A stretch of 64,000 nt of DNA, taken from positions 1 to 64,000 of the forward strand of contig DXMK01000018.1 in the NCBI GenBank assembly GCA_019414245.1. Direction: 5' to 3'. The notes below the pieces were generated by a model that worked only from the letters and a program-made list of their open reading frames with translations, had not been told where the DNA came from and made no database searches. Below, piece by piece: positions 16,859 to 25,057 of this stretch. Position 1 is the stretch's first letter. Every line of letters starts with the position of its first letter. The translations under genes and the position numbers were made by a program. The stretch is from Collinsella sp. (GTDB lineage: Bacteria > Actinomycetota > Coriobacteriia > Coriobacteriales > Coriobacteriaceae).

Positions 16859-17620
16859 ATGGATCAGATTTACGACAACAGGTACTATTCCGCCGGTTCG
16901 CGTGAGCCGTCGCCTCGCCGTGCGCGCACGGTGCAGCTCGGTGGGTCCGCCTACGCCGGCGCCGACCGCTCCACGCAGCGCCCGACAAGTACCTCGCGCC
17001 CCAATGCTCATGTGAATACTTCGGCAGATGGACCGGTGCGCCCGGCACGTTCGACACATGCGTCGCGTCCCTCGGCCCAGACGCACGACAGGTCGAGCAG
17101 GCCTTCGAGCCGTCTTTCGGGCTCGGACTTTATGCGCTACGCCAACGACAATGCGGTGGTCAAGGCGATCTATGACTTTACGCATGGCTCTCTGCGTCCG
17201 CTGTTTATCGGTATCGTGGTGGCGCTGGCGCTCGTGAGCCTGTATTTCCCCGTGCGCGACCTGTACGTGGCAAAGCGTTCGAGCGATATCTTGGCCAAGC
17301 AGGTCGAGATTCGCCAGCAATACAATGATGAGCTGCAAAAAAGCGTCGACAAGCTGCTCTCGGAGGAGGGTATCAAGGACGCGGCGTCCGAGGACCTGGG
17401 CCTGGTGATGCCCGGCGAGAAGAAGATTGACGTGCTAGGCTTGGACGACGATTCGGACTCGTCGTCGAGCAAAAAGTCCTCAAACGCCAAGAAGGCCAGC
17501 GAAGTGGCCAAGGAAATCGAAGAAGTCGGCAAGGACGCGCCGTGGTACATCCAGGCGCTCGACATGCTGTTTGGGTTTAACGGCGTCGAGGGCCAGACGG
17601 TCGTGTCCAACGGCAAATAG
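16859..17620 (+). CDS. FtsB/DivIC-like septum formation initiator
   Basis: 253 residues. A long Ser/Arg/Pro-rich cytoplasmic N terminus (1-100) precedes one transmembrane helix (about 114-131, PLFIGIVVALALVSLYFPVR), a short coiled coil (about 139-175) and a Ser/Lys-rich outer region. This layout and the position after eno and before ppx match the actinobacterial DivIC/FtsB family, a divisome scaffold. FtsB proteins are usually near 100 residues; the long N-terminal extension is typical of Actinobacteria. Start ATG 16859 has only a weak ribosome site. Confidence 0.75.
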   Translation: MDQIYDNRYYSAGSREPSPRRARTVQLGGSAYAGADRSTQRPTSTSRPNAHVNTSADGPVRPARSTHASRPSAQTHDRSSRPSSRLSGSDFMRYANDNAVVKAIYDFTHGSLRPLFIGIVVALALVSLYFPVRDLYVAKRSSDILAKQVEIRQQYNDELQKSVDKLLSEEGIKDAASEDLGLVMPGEKKIDVLGLDDDSDSSSSKKSSNAKKASEVAKEIEEVGKDAPWYIQALDMLFGFNGVEGQTVVSNGK

Positions 17621-17640
17621 CGCCCGGAGGGGAGCCCGCA

Positions 17641-18642
17641 ATGACAAATTGCAAACGCTATAAGGTGGCCGCGATCGACCTGGGAACGGTGTCGTCGCGA
17701 CTGGTGTTGGCCCAGGTCGAGGGCGGAGCGATTGTGGAATCGTCCAAGCATACCGAGATTACCGACCTGGGCGAGGGCGTGGACGCGACGGGGCGCTTCT
17801 GCGAGGCGGCTGTCGAGCGTGTGCTCGCTGCGTGCCGCATGTTTGTGGACGAGGCCCGTGACTTTGGGGCCGTGTGCGTCTGCACCACGTGCACGAGTGC
17901 CGCGCGCGATGCGTCCAATGCCGCGCTGCTGCTGGACGGCCTGCGCGAGTTGGGGCTCAAACCACAGGTGATTCCGGGTGAGGTCGAGGCGCGCCTGACA
18001 TTTTTTGGCGTGGCGCACGACTTTGCCGGCGAGCGCATCATCGTCGCGGATTCGGGCGGCGGCTCCACGGAGCTTGCGACGGGCGTATACGCTCCGGAGT
18101 GCAGCGTCTTTGCGCTGGAGGGAACGCGCTCGCTGGACATCGGTTGCCGTCGTGTGACGGAGCGCTTTTTCTCCGCGTTGCCGCCCGCGGATGGCGAGCT
18201 TGCTGCCGCTGTCGCGTGGGCAGGCGAGCAGTTCGCCGCCTATTTTGAAGGCCTGCCCAGCGACTTTGAGCGCGCCGAACGCCTCGTTGCGGTGGGCGGC
18301 ACCGTCACCACGCTCGTGGCACTCGTTCACGAGCTGGAGCCGTATGATTCGAGCTTTGTGCACCTGCGCGAGCTTTCGATGGAGCAGGTTTCGGCTGCCA
18401 TCGAGCGTATGTCCGCGCTGGATGTGGAGGGTATCGCCGCGCTACCGGGTGTACAGCCCAAACGCGCGGGCGTGATTCTGGCCGGCGCCGTGGTGATTCG
18501 CGAGCTCATGCGAGCCGGCGGCTACAAGACGCTCACCGTAAGTGAGAACAGCCTGCTCGCCGGCATGGCCGCCACCATCAACGAGGTTCTCGACGGCGCG
18601 ACCCCCACCATCGCCTGGACCCCGAGCCTGAGCACCCTTTAA
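17641..18642 (+). CDS. Exopolyphosphatase/guanosine pentaphosphatase family (Ppx/GppA)
   Basis: 333 residues with the actin-like ATPase fold: phosphate 1 motif AAIDLGTVSSRLVLAQ, phosphate 2 loop IIVADSGGGSTELATG, and the adenosine-type region RLVAVGGTVTTL. Hydrolyses polyphosphate or pppGpp. The usual DIGTNS is DLGTVS here, a mild deviation. It follows the FtsB-like gene by 20 bases with a GGAGGGGAG site, keeping the actinobacterial eno-ftsB-ppx order without the DUF501 gene often found between them. Confidence 0.88.
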   Translation: MTNCKRYKVAAIDLGTVSSRLVLAQVEGGAIVESSKHTEITDLGEGVDATGRFCEAAVERVLAACRMFVDEARDFGAVCVCTTCTSAARDASNAALLLDGLRELGLKPQVIPGEVEARLTFFGVAHDFAGERIIVADSGGGSTELATGVYAPECSVFALEGTRSLDIGCRRVTERFFSALPPADGELAAAVAWAGEQFAAYFEGLPSDFERAERLVAVGGTVTTLVALVHELEPYDSSFVHLRELSMEQVSAAIERMSALDVEGIAALPGVQPKRAGVILAGAVVIRELMRAGGYKTLTVSENSLLAGMAATINEVLDGATPTIAWTPSLSTL

Positions 18643-18655
18643 CCATCCCCTCATA

Positions 18656-18768
18656 AGTTGCGGTGAAATGCGGACTAAAATCGCCCTTTCGGGCCCCAAC
18701 CAGTCCCTATTCCACCGCAACTCAACAGCCGGCACCTAGGGACGTTTTTTCTGCCGGCACCTGGGGAC
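18656..18768. repeat. REP-like palindrome plus two GGGGAC-type direct repeats
   Basis: AGTTGCGGTG (18656-18665) pairs with CACCGCAACT (18713-18722), with further pairing of GGACT and AGTCC inside. Directly after come GCCGGCACCTAGGGAC (18728-18743) and GCCGGCACCTGGGGAC (18753-18768), 25 bp apart. The same unit occurs as an inverted tandem pair at 48166-48208. The block separates ppx from the convergent ATPase gene. Confidence 0.75.
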
Positions 18769-18795
18769 AGTCCTTGCTGAGCGCCTCCGCAGCCT

Positions 18796-20097
18796 TTATG
18801 CCAGTTTGTCGATTTGCCCAATTTCCCAAAGCGGAATATTGACGAGCGTGTCCTCGTCTCTATATGCCGCCAGAGAGCTCCTCACGCAACGCTCGAGTTT
18901 GAATTTTTCGCAGGCTATTTTCAGACTCTTCGCTTTAAGGTTCTCTGCCGCCTTGACCTCAAGCGGAAGCACGGTTCCCGCATGGTCGATGGCAAAGTCG
19001 GTTTCGGCATTGCCAGAGGTAGAGGACCAATACACGGGAGTTTTGTCCTGGAGCAAAAGCTCCTGCGCGACGTATTGTTCGGTCAGCGAACCTTTGAACT
19101 CGGTAAAAACAGCGGATCCGTTAAGAACGATGGCCGGAGAGAGACCGGAGAGCGCTCCGAGGATGCCGGTGTCGATGCAGAATAGTTTGAAGCCCGAGAG
19201 GTCTTCGTAGCTCGAGAGCGGTGCCTTTAGAGCGGAAACACGTGGCACCTTATGAACGATTCCGTAGTCCGTGAGCCACTGGAGGCTTTCCTCAAAATCG
19301 CGTGCGCGCGCTCCAGGGCGAAGGGCGCCATAGACAAACTTCTTGTTCTCCTTGGCAAGCTGGCCGGGAAGGGATTTCCAAACCAACCTCATGCGCTCGA
19401 CGATGCGGGCGGGTGCATGTTTGCCAAAATCGGATTCGTAAGCCTCGATGATTTGCTGCTGAAGCCTTCGGGCTTCAATGAAGTCGCGTGTCTCGGCGAA
19501 AGCGGAGACAACTTCGGGCATACCACCGACAACAAGGTATTCCTTGAGCAAGTGCACGAGCTTTTCGGTGACGTTTGCTAGAAGGTTCATGTCTGCGGCA
19601 AGGATGGCGTCGGCGAGCGGGTTGCCGTCGACGGCGCGAACGAACTCGGCAAACCCCATGGGACGCATGGTGAGCTGGTCGATTTTGCCGACGGGAAATG
19701 ACTCGTTTTCGCGTCGGAGCGCGAGGCCCATATAGGAACCGGCTGCTACGATGTGGTATTCGGGTGCAAGCTCGTTGAAGTACTTGAGCGAGGTGATCCC
19801 GCGTGGCGCCTCTTGGATCTCGTCGAAGATGATGAGCGTGTCTGTCGGCGTTACGGTTTGGCCACGTAGGAGCTCTATCTGGGAGATGATGCGCTTGGGG
19901 TCGAGGTCCCCATCGAACAGCGAGCGTGTGCTCGGCTCGAGCATAAAGTCAAAACGAATGACGTTTCGATACTGCTGGCTTGCGAATTCGTTAAGAAGCC
20001 AAGTCTTTCCTGTCTGGCGGGCTCCCTTAAGCAAGAGAGGTTTGCGATTCGCCCTTGATTTCCAAGCGATAAGTTCACTCATAAGCTGTCGTTGCAT
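18796..20097 (-). CDS. AAA-family ATPase with DUF4143 domain
   Basis: 433 residues from the ATG at 20097 (GGGAGG upstream; the frame can extend 4 codons to a TTG). N-terminal P-loop ATPase: Walker A KGARQTGKTWLL, Walker B TLIIFDEIQEA. The C-terminal half has the PD-(D/E)XK-like DUF4143 core ending with ETDFAIDHAGTVLPLEVKAAE. These proteins are common, often multicopy, in gut bacteria; function is not established, and some show signs of being mobile or defence related. Lower GC than neighbours and three upstream repeats support acquisition. Confidence 0.88.
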   Translation of the reverse strand: MQRQLMSELIAWKSRANRKPLLLKGARQTGKTWLLNEFASQQYRNVIRFDFMLEPSTRSLFDGDLDPKRIISQIELLRGQTVTPTDTLIIFDEIQEAPRGITSLKYFNELAPEYHIVAAGSYMGLALRRENESFPVGKIDQLTMRPMGFAEFVRAVDGNPLADAILAADMNLLANVTEKLVHLLKEYLVVGGMPEVVSAFAETRDFIEARRLQQQIIEAYESDFGKHAPARIVERMRLVWKSLPGQLAKENKKFVYGALRPGARARDFEESLQWLTDYGIVHKVPRVSALKAPLSSYEDLSGFKLFCIDTGILGALSGLSPAIVLNGSAVFTEFKGSLTEQYVAQELLLQDKTPVYWSSTSGNAETDFAIDHAGTVLPLEVKAAENLKAKSLKIACEKFKLERCVRSSLAAYRDEDTLVNIPLWEIGQIDKLA

Positions 20098-20139
20098 ATT
20101 GCCTCCCAACCCACTCGGCTAGTATAAGGCCATTTGGGC

Positions 20140-20236
20140 GTTTCCATCGGAAAATGTGTGAGACAACCACGTTTTTCCATCGGAAAATGTGCGAAATAAC
20201 CACGTTTTTCCATCGAAAAATGTGTGAGGAAACTCA
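20140..20236. repeat. Three tandem 31-33-bp repeats upstream of the DUF4143 ATPase
   Basis: Units at 20140-20170, 20171-20203 and 20204-20236 share GTTTTTCCATCGGAAAATGTG followed by a variable GA-rich tail and CCAC; each has a small dyad TTTTCCATCGGAAAA. The spacing of 33 bp is about three helical turns. On the minus strand they sit just upstream of a probable -10 TATACT and the ATPase start, so they look like operator sites. Confidence 0.8.
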
Positions 20237-20306
20237 TTGGGTGGGTGGAAAAAAGTAGTCAAAAAAGCCCCGTCCCAAATGAGCTGCTCTGCAGTTGACG
20301 GCGTCC

Positions 20307-20345
20307 GAAAAAACGAGCCCGCATCCCTGGGGGACACGGGCTCGT
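20307..20345 (-). terminator. Rho-independent terminator of tRNA-Leu
   Basis: Read on the minus strand, ACGAGCCCG (20345-20337) pairs with CGGGCTCGT (20321-20313) and is followed by TTTTTT. It lies 11 bases past the tRNA 3' end. Confidence 0.88.
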
Positions 20346-20355
20346 AAGCACTACA

Positions 20356-20440
20356 TGGTAGGGGCGGTGGGACTCGAACCCACAATCCTTGCGGCGAGAG
20401 ATTTTAAGTCTCCTGCGTATGCCAATTCCGCCACGCCCCC
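20356..20440 (-). tRNA. tRNA-Leu (anticodon UAA)
   Basis: 85-nt class II tRNA on the minus strand. The acceptor stem GGGGGCG pairs with CGCCCCT (one G-U), the discriminator is A, and CCA is encoded. The anticodon arm reads GAGAC-TTAAAAT-CTC with TAA, the long variable arm is present, and the T arm GTGGGTTCGAGTCCCAC is perfect. Terminator follows. Confidence 0.97.
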
Positions 20441-20471
20441 GTGAGACTAGAAGTCTAGCACAAGCCGTCCG

Positions 20472-21095
20472 TTACGCGTTGACGGCCATCGAGTGTTGGC
20501 CCGACTTCTCCAGGAACTCCTGGAACTTTGCTTCGTCGCCCTTGTTCTGGTATTGCAGGGCTAGCAGGTACTCCAAGCGGCAGCGCTTGACCGGGTCGTC
20601 GCCGACATCCTCGAGCATGCGCTCCAGCTCGGGAATGTCGTTGTGGCGCTTGAGGATCATCGTGTCGTACATCAGCTGACACTCGTGCGCAACTGCCTCG
20701 GCCTGACCGCCCTCAAAGCCCTTGATCTCGTGCAACAGCTCTTTGGACTTTTTGCGGTCCTCCTGGCCAACATAGTAGTTAAAGGCCTTAATCACCAAGT
20801 CGACGCGCTGCATCTTGGGGAGGTTGAGTCCCAGCAGTAGGTCGAACATCTCGCTGGCACGCTCGTGGTCCTCGCGCAACAGATAGGAGTTCAGACGCAG
20901 GTAGTCGCGGTTGTAGCGCGGGTACAGCATGCTGGTGAGTTTGCCGTCGAGCAAACGATCGAACTCGTCCCACTGCTTGGCAGCCATAAGCTGCTGCAGG
21001 CGCTTAAACGTGGTGCGTTTTTTGACGCTAAAGAACACCGACACGGCGATGCAGATGATAACGACGGCGGTCCAGAGGGTGCGGGAATCGGGCAT
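20472..21095 (-). CDS. Membrane-anchored TPR-like protein of unknown function
   Basis: 207 residues. An N-terminal transmembrane helix (about 7-24, LWTAVVIICIAVSVFFSV) is followed by a Lys/Arg stretch, so the rest faces the cytoplasm. The body is all alpha, with helix pairs of 30-35 residues (e.g. KQWDEFDRLLDGKL, DHERASEMFDLLLGL) like degenerate TPR repeats. No named family recognised. It lies just upstream of the tRNA-Leu on the same strand, with its own start at ATG 21095. Confidence 0.7.
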   Translation of the reverse strand: MPDSRTLWTAVVIICIAVSVFFSVKKRTTFKRLQQLMAAKQWDEFDRLLDGKLTSMLYPRYNRDYLRLNSYLLREDHERASEMFDLLLGLNLPKMQRVDLVIKAFNYYVGQEDRKKSKELLHEIKGFEGGQAEAVAHECQLMYDTMILKRHNDIPELERMLEDVGDDPVKRCRLEYLLALQYQNKGDEAKFQEFLEKSGQHSMAVNA

Positions 21096-21258
21096 ATTAG
21101 GGTCCTTAGTCGCTCATAAAGCGAGCGGTATGACAACACGTACTAGATGTATTATACGCAGCGCGCAAGCAAACTGGCATAAAAGCTCATCGAGGCCGAG
21201 TGCCATCGCTCGCTGCGGTACACTTACCTAAAGTAAACCATGAAGGGAGATATTACCT

Positions 21259-21546
21259 ATGAAGAAGATTGTTTTGGCTTGCGGTGCTGGCGCTGCTACT
21301 TCCACGCTTGTTGCCCAGAAGGTCGCCACCTTGCTCGATGCCAACGGTTACGCCGACAAGTACGAGATCGTGCAGTGCGCCATCTCCGAGGCCAAAGACT
21401 ACTGCGACGAGGGCGCCGACCTGCTGATCGCTACCACCGTTGCCCCCGAGGGCCTCACCTGCCCGTACGTGAGCGGCGTGCCCTTCATGACCGGCATGAA
21501 CCGCGTCGCTGCCGAGAAGGCCGTTCTCGACGTCATGGCTCAGTAG
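21259..21546 (+). CDS. PTS IIB subunit, galactitol (GatB) type, orphan
   Basis: 95 residues. The N terminus KKIVLACGAGAATSTLVAQKV carries the phosphorylated Cys of the IIB-Gat/Lactose-like fold in the P-loop-like CGAGAATST. It should pass phosphate from IIA to sugar, but no IIA, IIC, EI or sugar enzyme gene is within 10 kb. It is followed after 11 bases by a VOC gene. Good ribosome site (AAGGGAGA). Confidence 0.85.
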   Translation: MKKIVLACGAGAATSTLVAQKVATLLDANGYADKYEIVQCAISEAKDYCDEGADLLIATTVAPEGLTCPYVSGVPFMTGMNRVAAEKAVLDVMAQ

Positions 21547-21557
21547 GCGCTGCCTGT

Positions 21558-21932
21558 ATGAGTGAGCAGAACGCCAACCCGGTCGAGCTCTTTGGCATGC
21601 GCGTTGCCCATGTGGGCATTAACGCCGCCGACCCGGCAGACGCCCTGGAGATTGCGGAGCTGTTCTCGACGATGATGGGTCTGCCCGTCATCGAGACCCC
21701 GGTTTCGTACTTTAACGATTCGCTGGTCGAGGTCATGAAGCAGAATGGTCGTGGCGCCAAGGGCCACATCGGCTTTGCCGTCAACGACATCGATGCGGCC
21801 GAGAAGTGGTTTGCCGAGCGCGGGCTCGAGGTCAACGAGGAGTCGCGCGTGCTGCTGCCCGACGGCAGCACCAAGCTCGTGTACTTTAAACGCGAGTTCG
21901 CCGGTTTCGCCGTGCACCTGTGCCGCGAGTAG
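21558..21932 (+). CDS. VOC-superfamily protein (glyoxalase-like)
   Basis: 124 residues from the ATG at 21558. A single glyoxalase/bleomycin-resistance/dioxygenase module: it begins MRVAHVGINAADPADALEI and ends KLVYFKREFAGFAVHLCRE. Metal-ligand candidates are H in AHVGIN, H in GHIGFAV and E in the last residues. Similar small VOC proteins accompany aldolases and PTS genes in gut bacteria; here the partner is the IIB gene 11 bases upstream. Substrate unknown. Confidence 0.8.
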   Translation: MSEQNANPVELFGMRVAHVGINAADPADALEIAELFSTMMGLPVIETPVSYFNDSLVEVMKQNGRGAKGHIGFAVNDIDAAEKWFAERGLEVNEESRVLLPDGSTKLVYFKREFAGFAVHLCRE

Positions 21933-21954
21933 CGCACAAGCTGCTATAGCTAGC

Positions 21955-21990
21955 AAAAAGGGATAGGGCCGCATGGCCTTATCCCTTTTT
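21955..21990. terminator. Bidirectional terminator
   Basis: AAAAAGGGATAGGGCC (21955-21970) pairs with GGCCTTATCCCTTTTT (21975-21990) around GCAT with one G-U. The A and T runs make it work on both strands, for the VOC gene and the convergent histidine kinase gene. Confidence 0.92.
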
Positions 21991-22022
21991 TATGCCGAGG
22001 GGCTGCCGCCGCGCGGGTGCCC

Positions 22023-23318
22023 CTACCGCGGCAGGCGAATCGTAAAGCGGCTGCCGACGCCCTTGACCGAGGTCACGCCGATGACGCCGCCATGGCTATC
22101 GACGATCCACTTGGCAATGGCAAGCCCCAGACCCGAGCCCTGCGCGCCGGCATCGCGTGCGTTGTCGGCGCGGTAGAACCGTTCAAACGCGTGAGCTGCG
22201 GATTCCTGGTTCATGCCGATGCCCTCGTCCTCAACGCTTATGTCGATCGTGCCCGCGCCCGCATCCGACGCTACGCCAAACGAGATGGGCGTGCCCGCGT
22301 CCGAATACTTGGCGGCGTTTTGCACGATCACGCGCAGAGCCTGCTTCACGAGCGCCACGTCGACGGGCGCGTCGCAGCGTGGGTCGCTGACAAGCGCAGC
22401 GTCAAAGGCCAGCCGATACGTGTGCTCGGTATCGATCATCTGCGATTCCTCGCATACCTCGCCGACCAGTGCGGCCAGGTTGGTATTCGCGCGCCGCAGG
22501 ACCGTGCGCCCGGCATCGCCGCGCGCCAAAAACAGCAGCTGCTCCACGAGCTCTTGCATGTGCTCGCTTTCGGCCTTGAGGGACGCGATGGATTCTGCCA
22601 GCACGTCCGGGTCGTCTTTGCCCCAGCGATCGAGCATGTTTACGTAGCCCTGAATCACCGCGATGGGCGTGCGCAGCTCGTGGCTCGCATCGTTGACAAA
22701 GCGCATCTGCTGCAGCTTGGCCTCTTGCATCTGGCGCAGTAGGCGGTTGAGTGCGACCTCGATGCTCGCCAGGTCGGCGTCGCCGGTGGTGACGCTCGGC
22801 GAGTCGACGCTTGCGCGCGCGATGGCCTGCTCCAGTGTTTCCATTTTGCCGCCGGAGAGCTGCATGCGACCGAGTTCGTCCACGCGCAGGGCCAGATCGT
22901 TGAGCGGCGCCATGGTGCGGCGCACGCGGCGGGCGCCGCCGAGCATGTTGAGCACGCTGATGACCTGCCAACCCATAACGACAAGGTAGAGAGGCCATAG
23001 CGTGACGAGGTCCTGCGCGAGGGGGAAGGTCTTGGTGGTGCGCGCAAGCTCGACGGTATAGGTGAGCGTTGTCGGGTCCCAGCCGCGCGCGGGCGTCAGC
23101 GACATGCCGTGAACGGTGGCACCGGGGATCCATCCTGCGGTAAACGTGTCGTCGGGCAGTGTCTGGTTGTATCCATAGACGAGGATCGCCGCCGCAATCA
23201 CTACCAGCAACAGATCGAGCCAGATGTAGCTCATCAGACGGCGCCACATATAGCTCCAGTTGATGGCGCGGGCGATGGAGGTGACGCGCTTGGCCTCGGC
23301 GTTACGCACGGCAGACAT
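22023..23318 (-). CDS. Sensor histidine kinase
   Basis: 431 residues from the ATG at 23318, inside the end of the response-regulator gene (17-base overlap). Two transmembrane helices (about 28-46 and 100-120) flank a short outer domain. Then HAMP, the dimerisation helix with the phospho-acceptor His in FVNDASHELRTPIAVIQG, and an HATPase domain with N box QNAAKYSD, DEGIGM, F box and GSGLGLAIAKWIV. Classic OmpR-partner kinase. The signal is unknown; no transported or target genes are attached. Confidence 0.92.
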   Translation of the reverse strand: MSAVRNAEAKRVTSIARAINWSYMWRRLMSYIWLDLLLVVIAAAILVYGYNQTLPDDTFTAGWIPGATVHGMSLTPARGWDPTTLTYTVELARTTKTFPLAQDLVTLWPLYLVVMGWQVISVLNMLGGARRVRRTMAPLNDLALRVDELGRMQLSGGKMETLEQAIARASVDSPSVTTGDADLASIEVALNRLLRQMQEAKLQQMRFVNDASHELRTPIAVIQGYVNMLDRWGKDDPDVLAESIASLKAESEHMQELVEQLLFLARGDAGRTVLRRANTNLAALVGEVCEESQMIDTEHTYRLAFDAALVSDPRCDAPVDVALVKQALRVIVQNAAKYSDAGTPISFGVASDAGAGTIDISVEDEGIGMNQESAAHAFERFYRADNARDAGAQGSGLGLAIAKWIVDSHGGVIGVTSVKGVGSRFTIRLPR

Positions 23319-24081
23319 AGCCCACCCCGCGCACGGTCTGGATGATGCGGGCGCTGTCGGCGTCCTCGATCTTGGCACGCAGGTGCGCGATGTGTACGTC
23401 GACGTTGTTGGTGTCGCCCACGTATTCGTAGCCCAGCGCTTCGTGCGCGATGCGCTCGCGCGTGAGCACGGTGCCGGCGTGCGCCATAAGCAGGGCGAGA
23501 ACGTCGAACTCGCGGGCCGTGAGCGCGATGGACGAGCCGCCGACCGTGACTTCGTGGCGGTCGGGGTCGAGCACGACTGAGCCCACAGTGAGCGTGGCGG
23601 GGGAGAGCGAGGCGGAAACCTGGGTTGAGTCGCTGACCGGGGGTATCGCAGCGGCGCTCCCGCCCGCGTCGCTCGCCGCGCCCGTCCCGATGCCGCCAAC
23701 GCCCGAAGCCGTCCGCACGGCCTCCGAGCGCTTCAGCGCAACGCGGATCCGTGCGAACAGCTCCTCAATGGCAAACGGCTTGGTTAGGTAATCGTCAGCG
23801 CCGGCGTCGAGCCCGGCCACCTTATCCATCACGGCATCGCGCGCGGTGACCATGATCACCGGCACATCCTTGTGCTTGCGCACGCGCCGCAGCACCTCCA
23901 TGCCGTTGAGCTGCGGCAGCAGCACGTCGAGCAGAATCAGATCGTAGTCGCGCTCCAGCGCCAGGTCTACGGCGGTGCGGCCGTCGGCGGCGTGCTCCAC
24001 CTGGTAGCCCTCGTGCTCCAGCTCGAGCGTCACAAAGCGGGCGATTTTCTCCTCGTCCTCTACGATCAGGATTCGTGCCAT
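23302..24081 (-). CDS. OmpR-family response regulator with long linker
   Basis: 259 residues. Receiver domain 1-120: acidic pair VEDEE, phospho-acceptor Asp in LILLDVLLPQ, Thr in MVTARD, Lys in DDYLTKPF. The winged-helix output domain starts near residue 165 (LTVGSVVLDPDRHEVTV) and ends RTVRGVGYVCRA-like (IIQTVRGVGYV). Between them is a Gly/Ala/Ser-rich linker of about 40 residues, much longer than the 5-15 usual for this family. Partner of the overlapping kinase. Confidence 0.93.
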   Translation of the reverse strand: MARILIVEDEEKIARFVTLELEHEGYQVEHAADGRTAVDLALERDYDLILLDVLLPQLNGMEVLRRVRKHKDVPVIMVTARDAVMDKVAGLDAGADDYLTKPFAIEELFARIRVALKRSEAVRTASGVGGIGTGAASDAGGSAAAIPPVSDSTQVSASLSPATLTVGSVVLDPDRHEVTVGGSSIALTAREFDVLALLMAHAGTVLTRERIAHEALGYEYVGDTNNVDVHIAHLRAKIEDADSARIIQTVRGVGYVCRA

Positions 24082-24099
24082 ACGTGCCCCCGTCTGCGA

Positions 24100-24642
24100 T
24101 TACTTGTCGTCGTTGAGATTTTGCTTGATGTCGTCCGCGGCGTCGGCGGCGTGATCCATAAGGTTGTTGATGCTGCCGGGCACGTCTCCGTCGCTGTCGA
24201 TGCGGTAGCGCATGCCAAAGAACAGGCCAATCAACATCAGCCATATCGTGGCGCCCCAGGCAAACAGCGCGACGATGGGGATCAGGATGGGAATGTTGAG
24301 GATGATCGCATCGCGGCGCGTGGCGATAAACTTGGTGTCCAGGCTCAGGCGGAAGAGCTTTTTGAGGTACTCCCACACGCTGTCCATCTTCTTGGAGAAG
24401 TCGGTCTTTTCGCTCGACTTCTCGTAGGCGGCCTGCGCTGCGACCATCTCGGCTGAGGGCTCATCGACTGGCACGGACTCGGTGGCGGCGTGCGCCGAAG
24501 TGGTCTGCGTCTTGCCCTGCGACTCGAGCCAAATGATGGCGTCCAAAACGTTGCCGTCGGCGGCGTCGAGCGCGGCCTTGGCATCGGTGTAGCTCACGTT
24601 GCACTTGGTGCGGATGGTTTCAACTTTTTCGAGGTCGTCCAT
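24100..24642 (-). CDS. UBA/DUF4342-like membrane protein
   Basis: 180 residues. The N terminus (1-45) is a UBA-like helical bundle, KVETIRTKCNVSYTDAKAAL followed by DGNVLDAIIWLE, as in DUF4342 proteins and the EF-Ts N terminus. After a Ser/Glu linker, two transmembrane helices (about 112-145) follow. It ends in a charged tail. Located 18 bases upstream of the response regulator on the same strand, so it is probably first gene of that operon and could be part of the sensed envelope process. Good GAAAGGAAC ribosome site. Confidence 0.75.
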   Translation of the reverse strand: MDDLEKVETIRTKCNVSYTDAKAALDAADGNVLDAIIWLESQGKTQTTSAHAATESVPVDEPSAEMVAAQAAYEKSSEKTDFSKKMDSVWEYLKKLFRLSLDTKFIATRRDAIILNIPILIPIVALFAWGATIWLMLIGLFFGMRYRIDSDGDVPGSINNLMDHAADAADDIKQNLNDDK

Positions 24643-24887
24643 GACCTGTTCCTTTCGTTCGATGGGCGCGACGCCGGGCGATCTGCCCGGGCGCGAGCGT
24701 AGCGTTCGGCGGCCTGCGTTGCGCGGCGCTGCCCCGCCCTTGGTCGAACTCTATAGTGCAGGTTATAGATTAAGCGATTCTTGAGCCAAGATTAATGTTG
24801 GATGAGTTTTTGGGTGGGATGAAGTTGATATTCAAGGGAGGCGGCCGTTTGCAAACTTTCCTCGTGGAGTTCCGTATAGAATGGCTT

Positions 24888-24961
24888 CGACTGCGGTAAA
24901 ATGACCTTAGTAAACTCGCCCGGCCTCTGCTCTCGAGCATGCACACTGGCGGGTCTTCTTT
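24888..24961 (+). ncRNA. Candidate small RNA upstream of the Abi gene
   Basis: CCCGGCC (24919-24925) pairs with GGCGGG (24948-24953) around an inner TGCT-CTCG-AGCA hairpin and is followed by TCTTCTTTT, a terminator-like end about 25 bases before the Abi ATG at 24985. A possible promoter (TTGCAA 24849, TATAGA 24875) lies 20-30 bases upstream. Conserved RNAs are known upstream of abiF-type genes, so this is a candidate of that class; the 5' end is a guess. The rest of 24643-24887 holds nothing I can name. Confidence 0.4.
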
Positions 24962-25057
24962 TATGCATCGAGCACAGAAGCACCATGGGGGGAATACAAG
25001 AAGCCCTGGCTGACCTTCGAGGAGCAGGCCGACCTGCTCATAGTCGAGCGCGGCCTG

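Noticed and set aside
20140..20236. Possible CRISPR array
   Set aside because: Units are adjacent with no spacers of constant length and no cas genes; they are tandem operator-like repeats. No CRISPR array was seen anywhere in the window.
20356..24642. tRNA-Leu as attachment site of the defence island
   Set aside because: The island starts about 4 kb away beyond core-like genes, and no repeat of the tRNA 3' end was seen near 42 kb.
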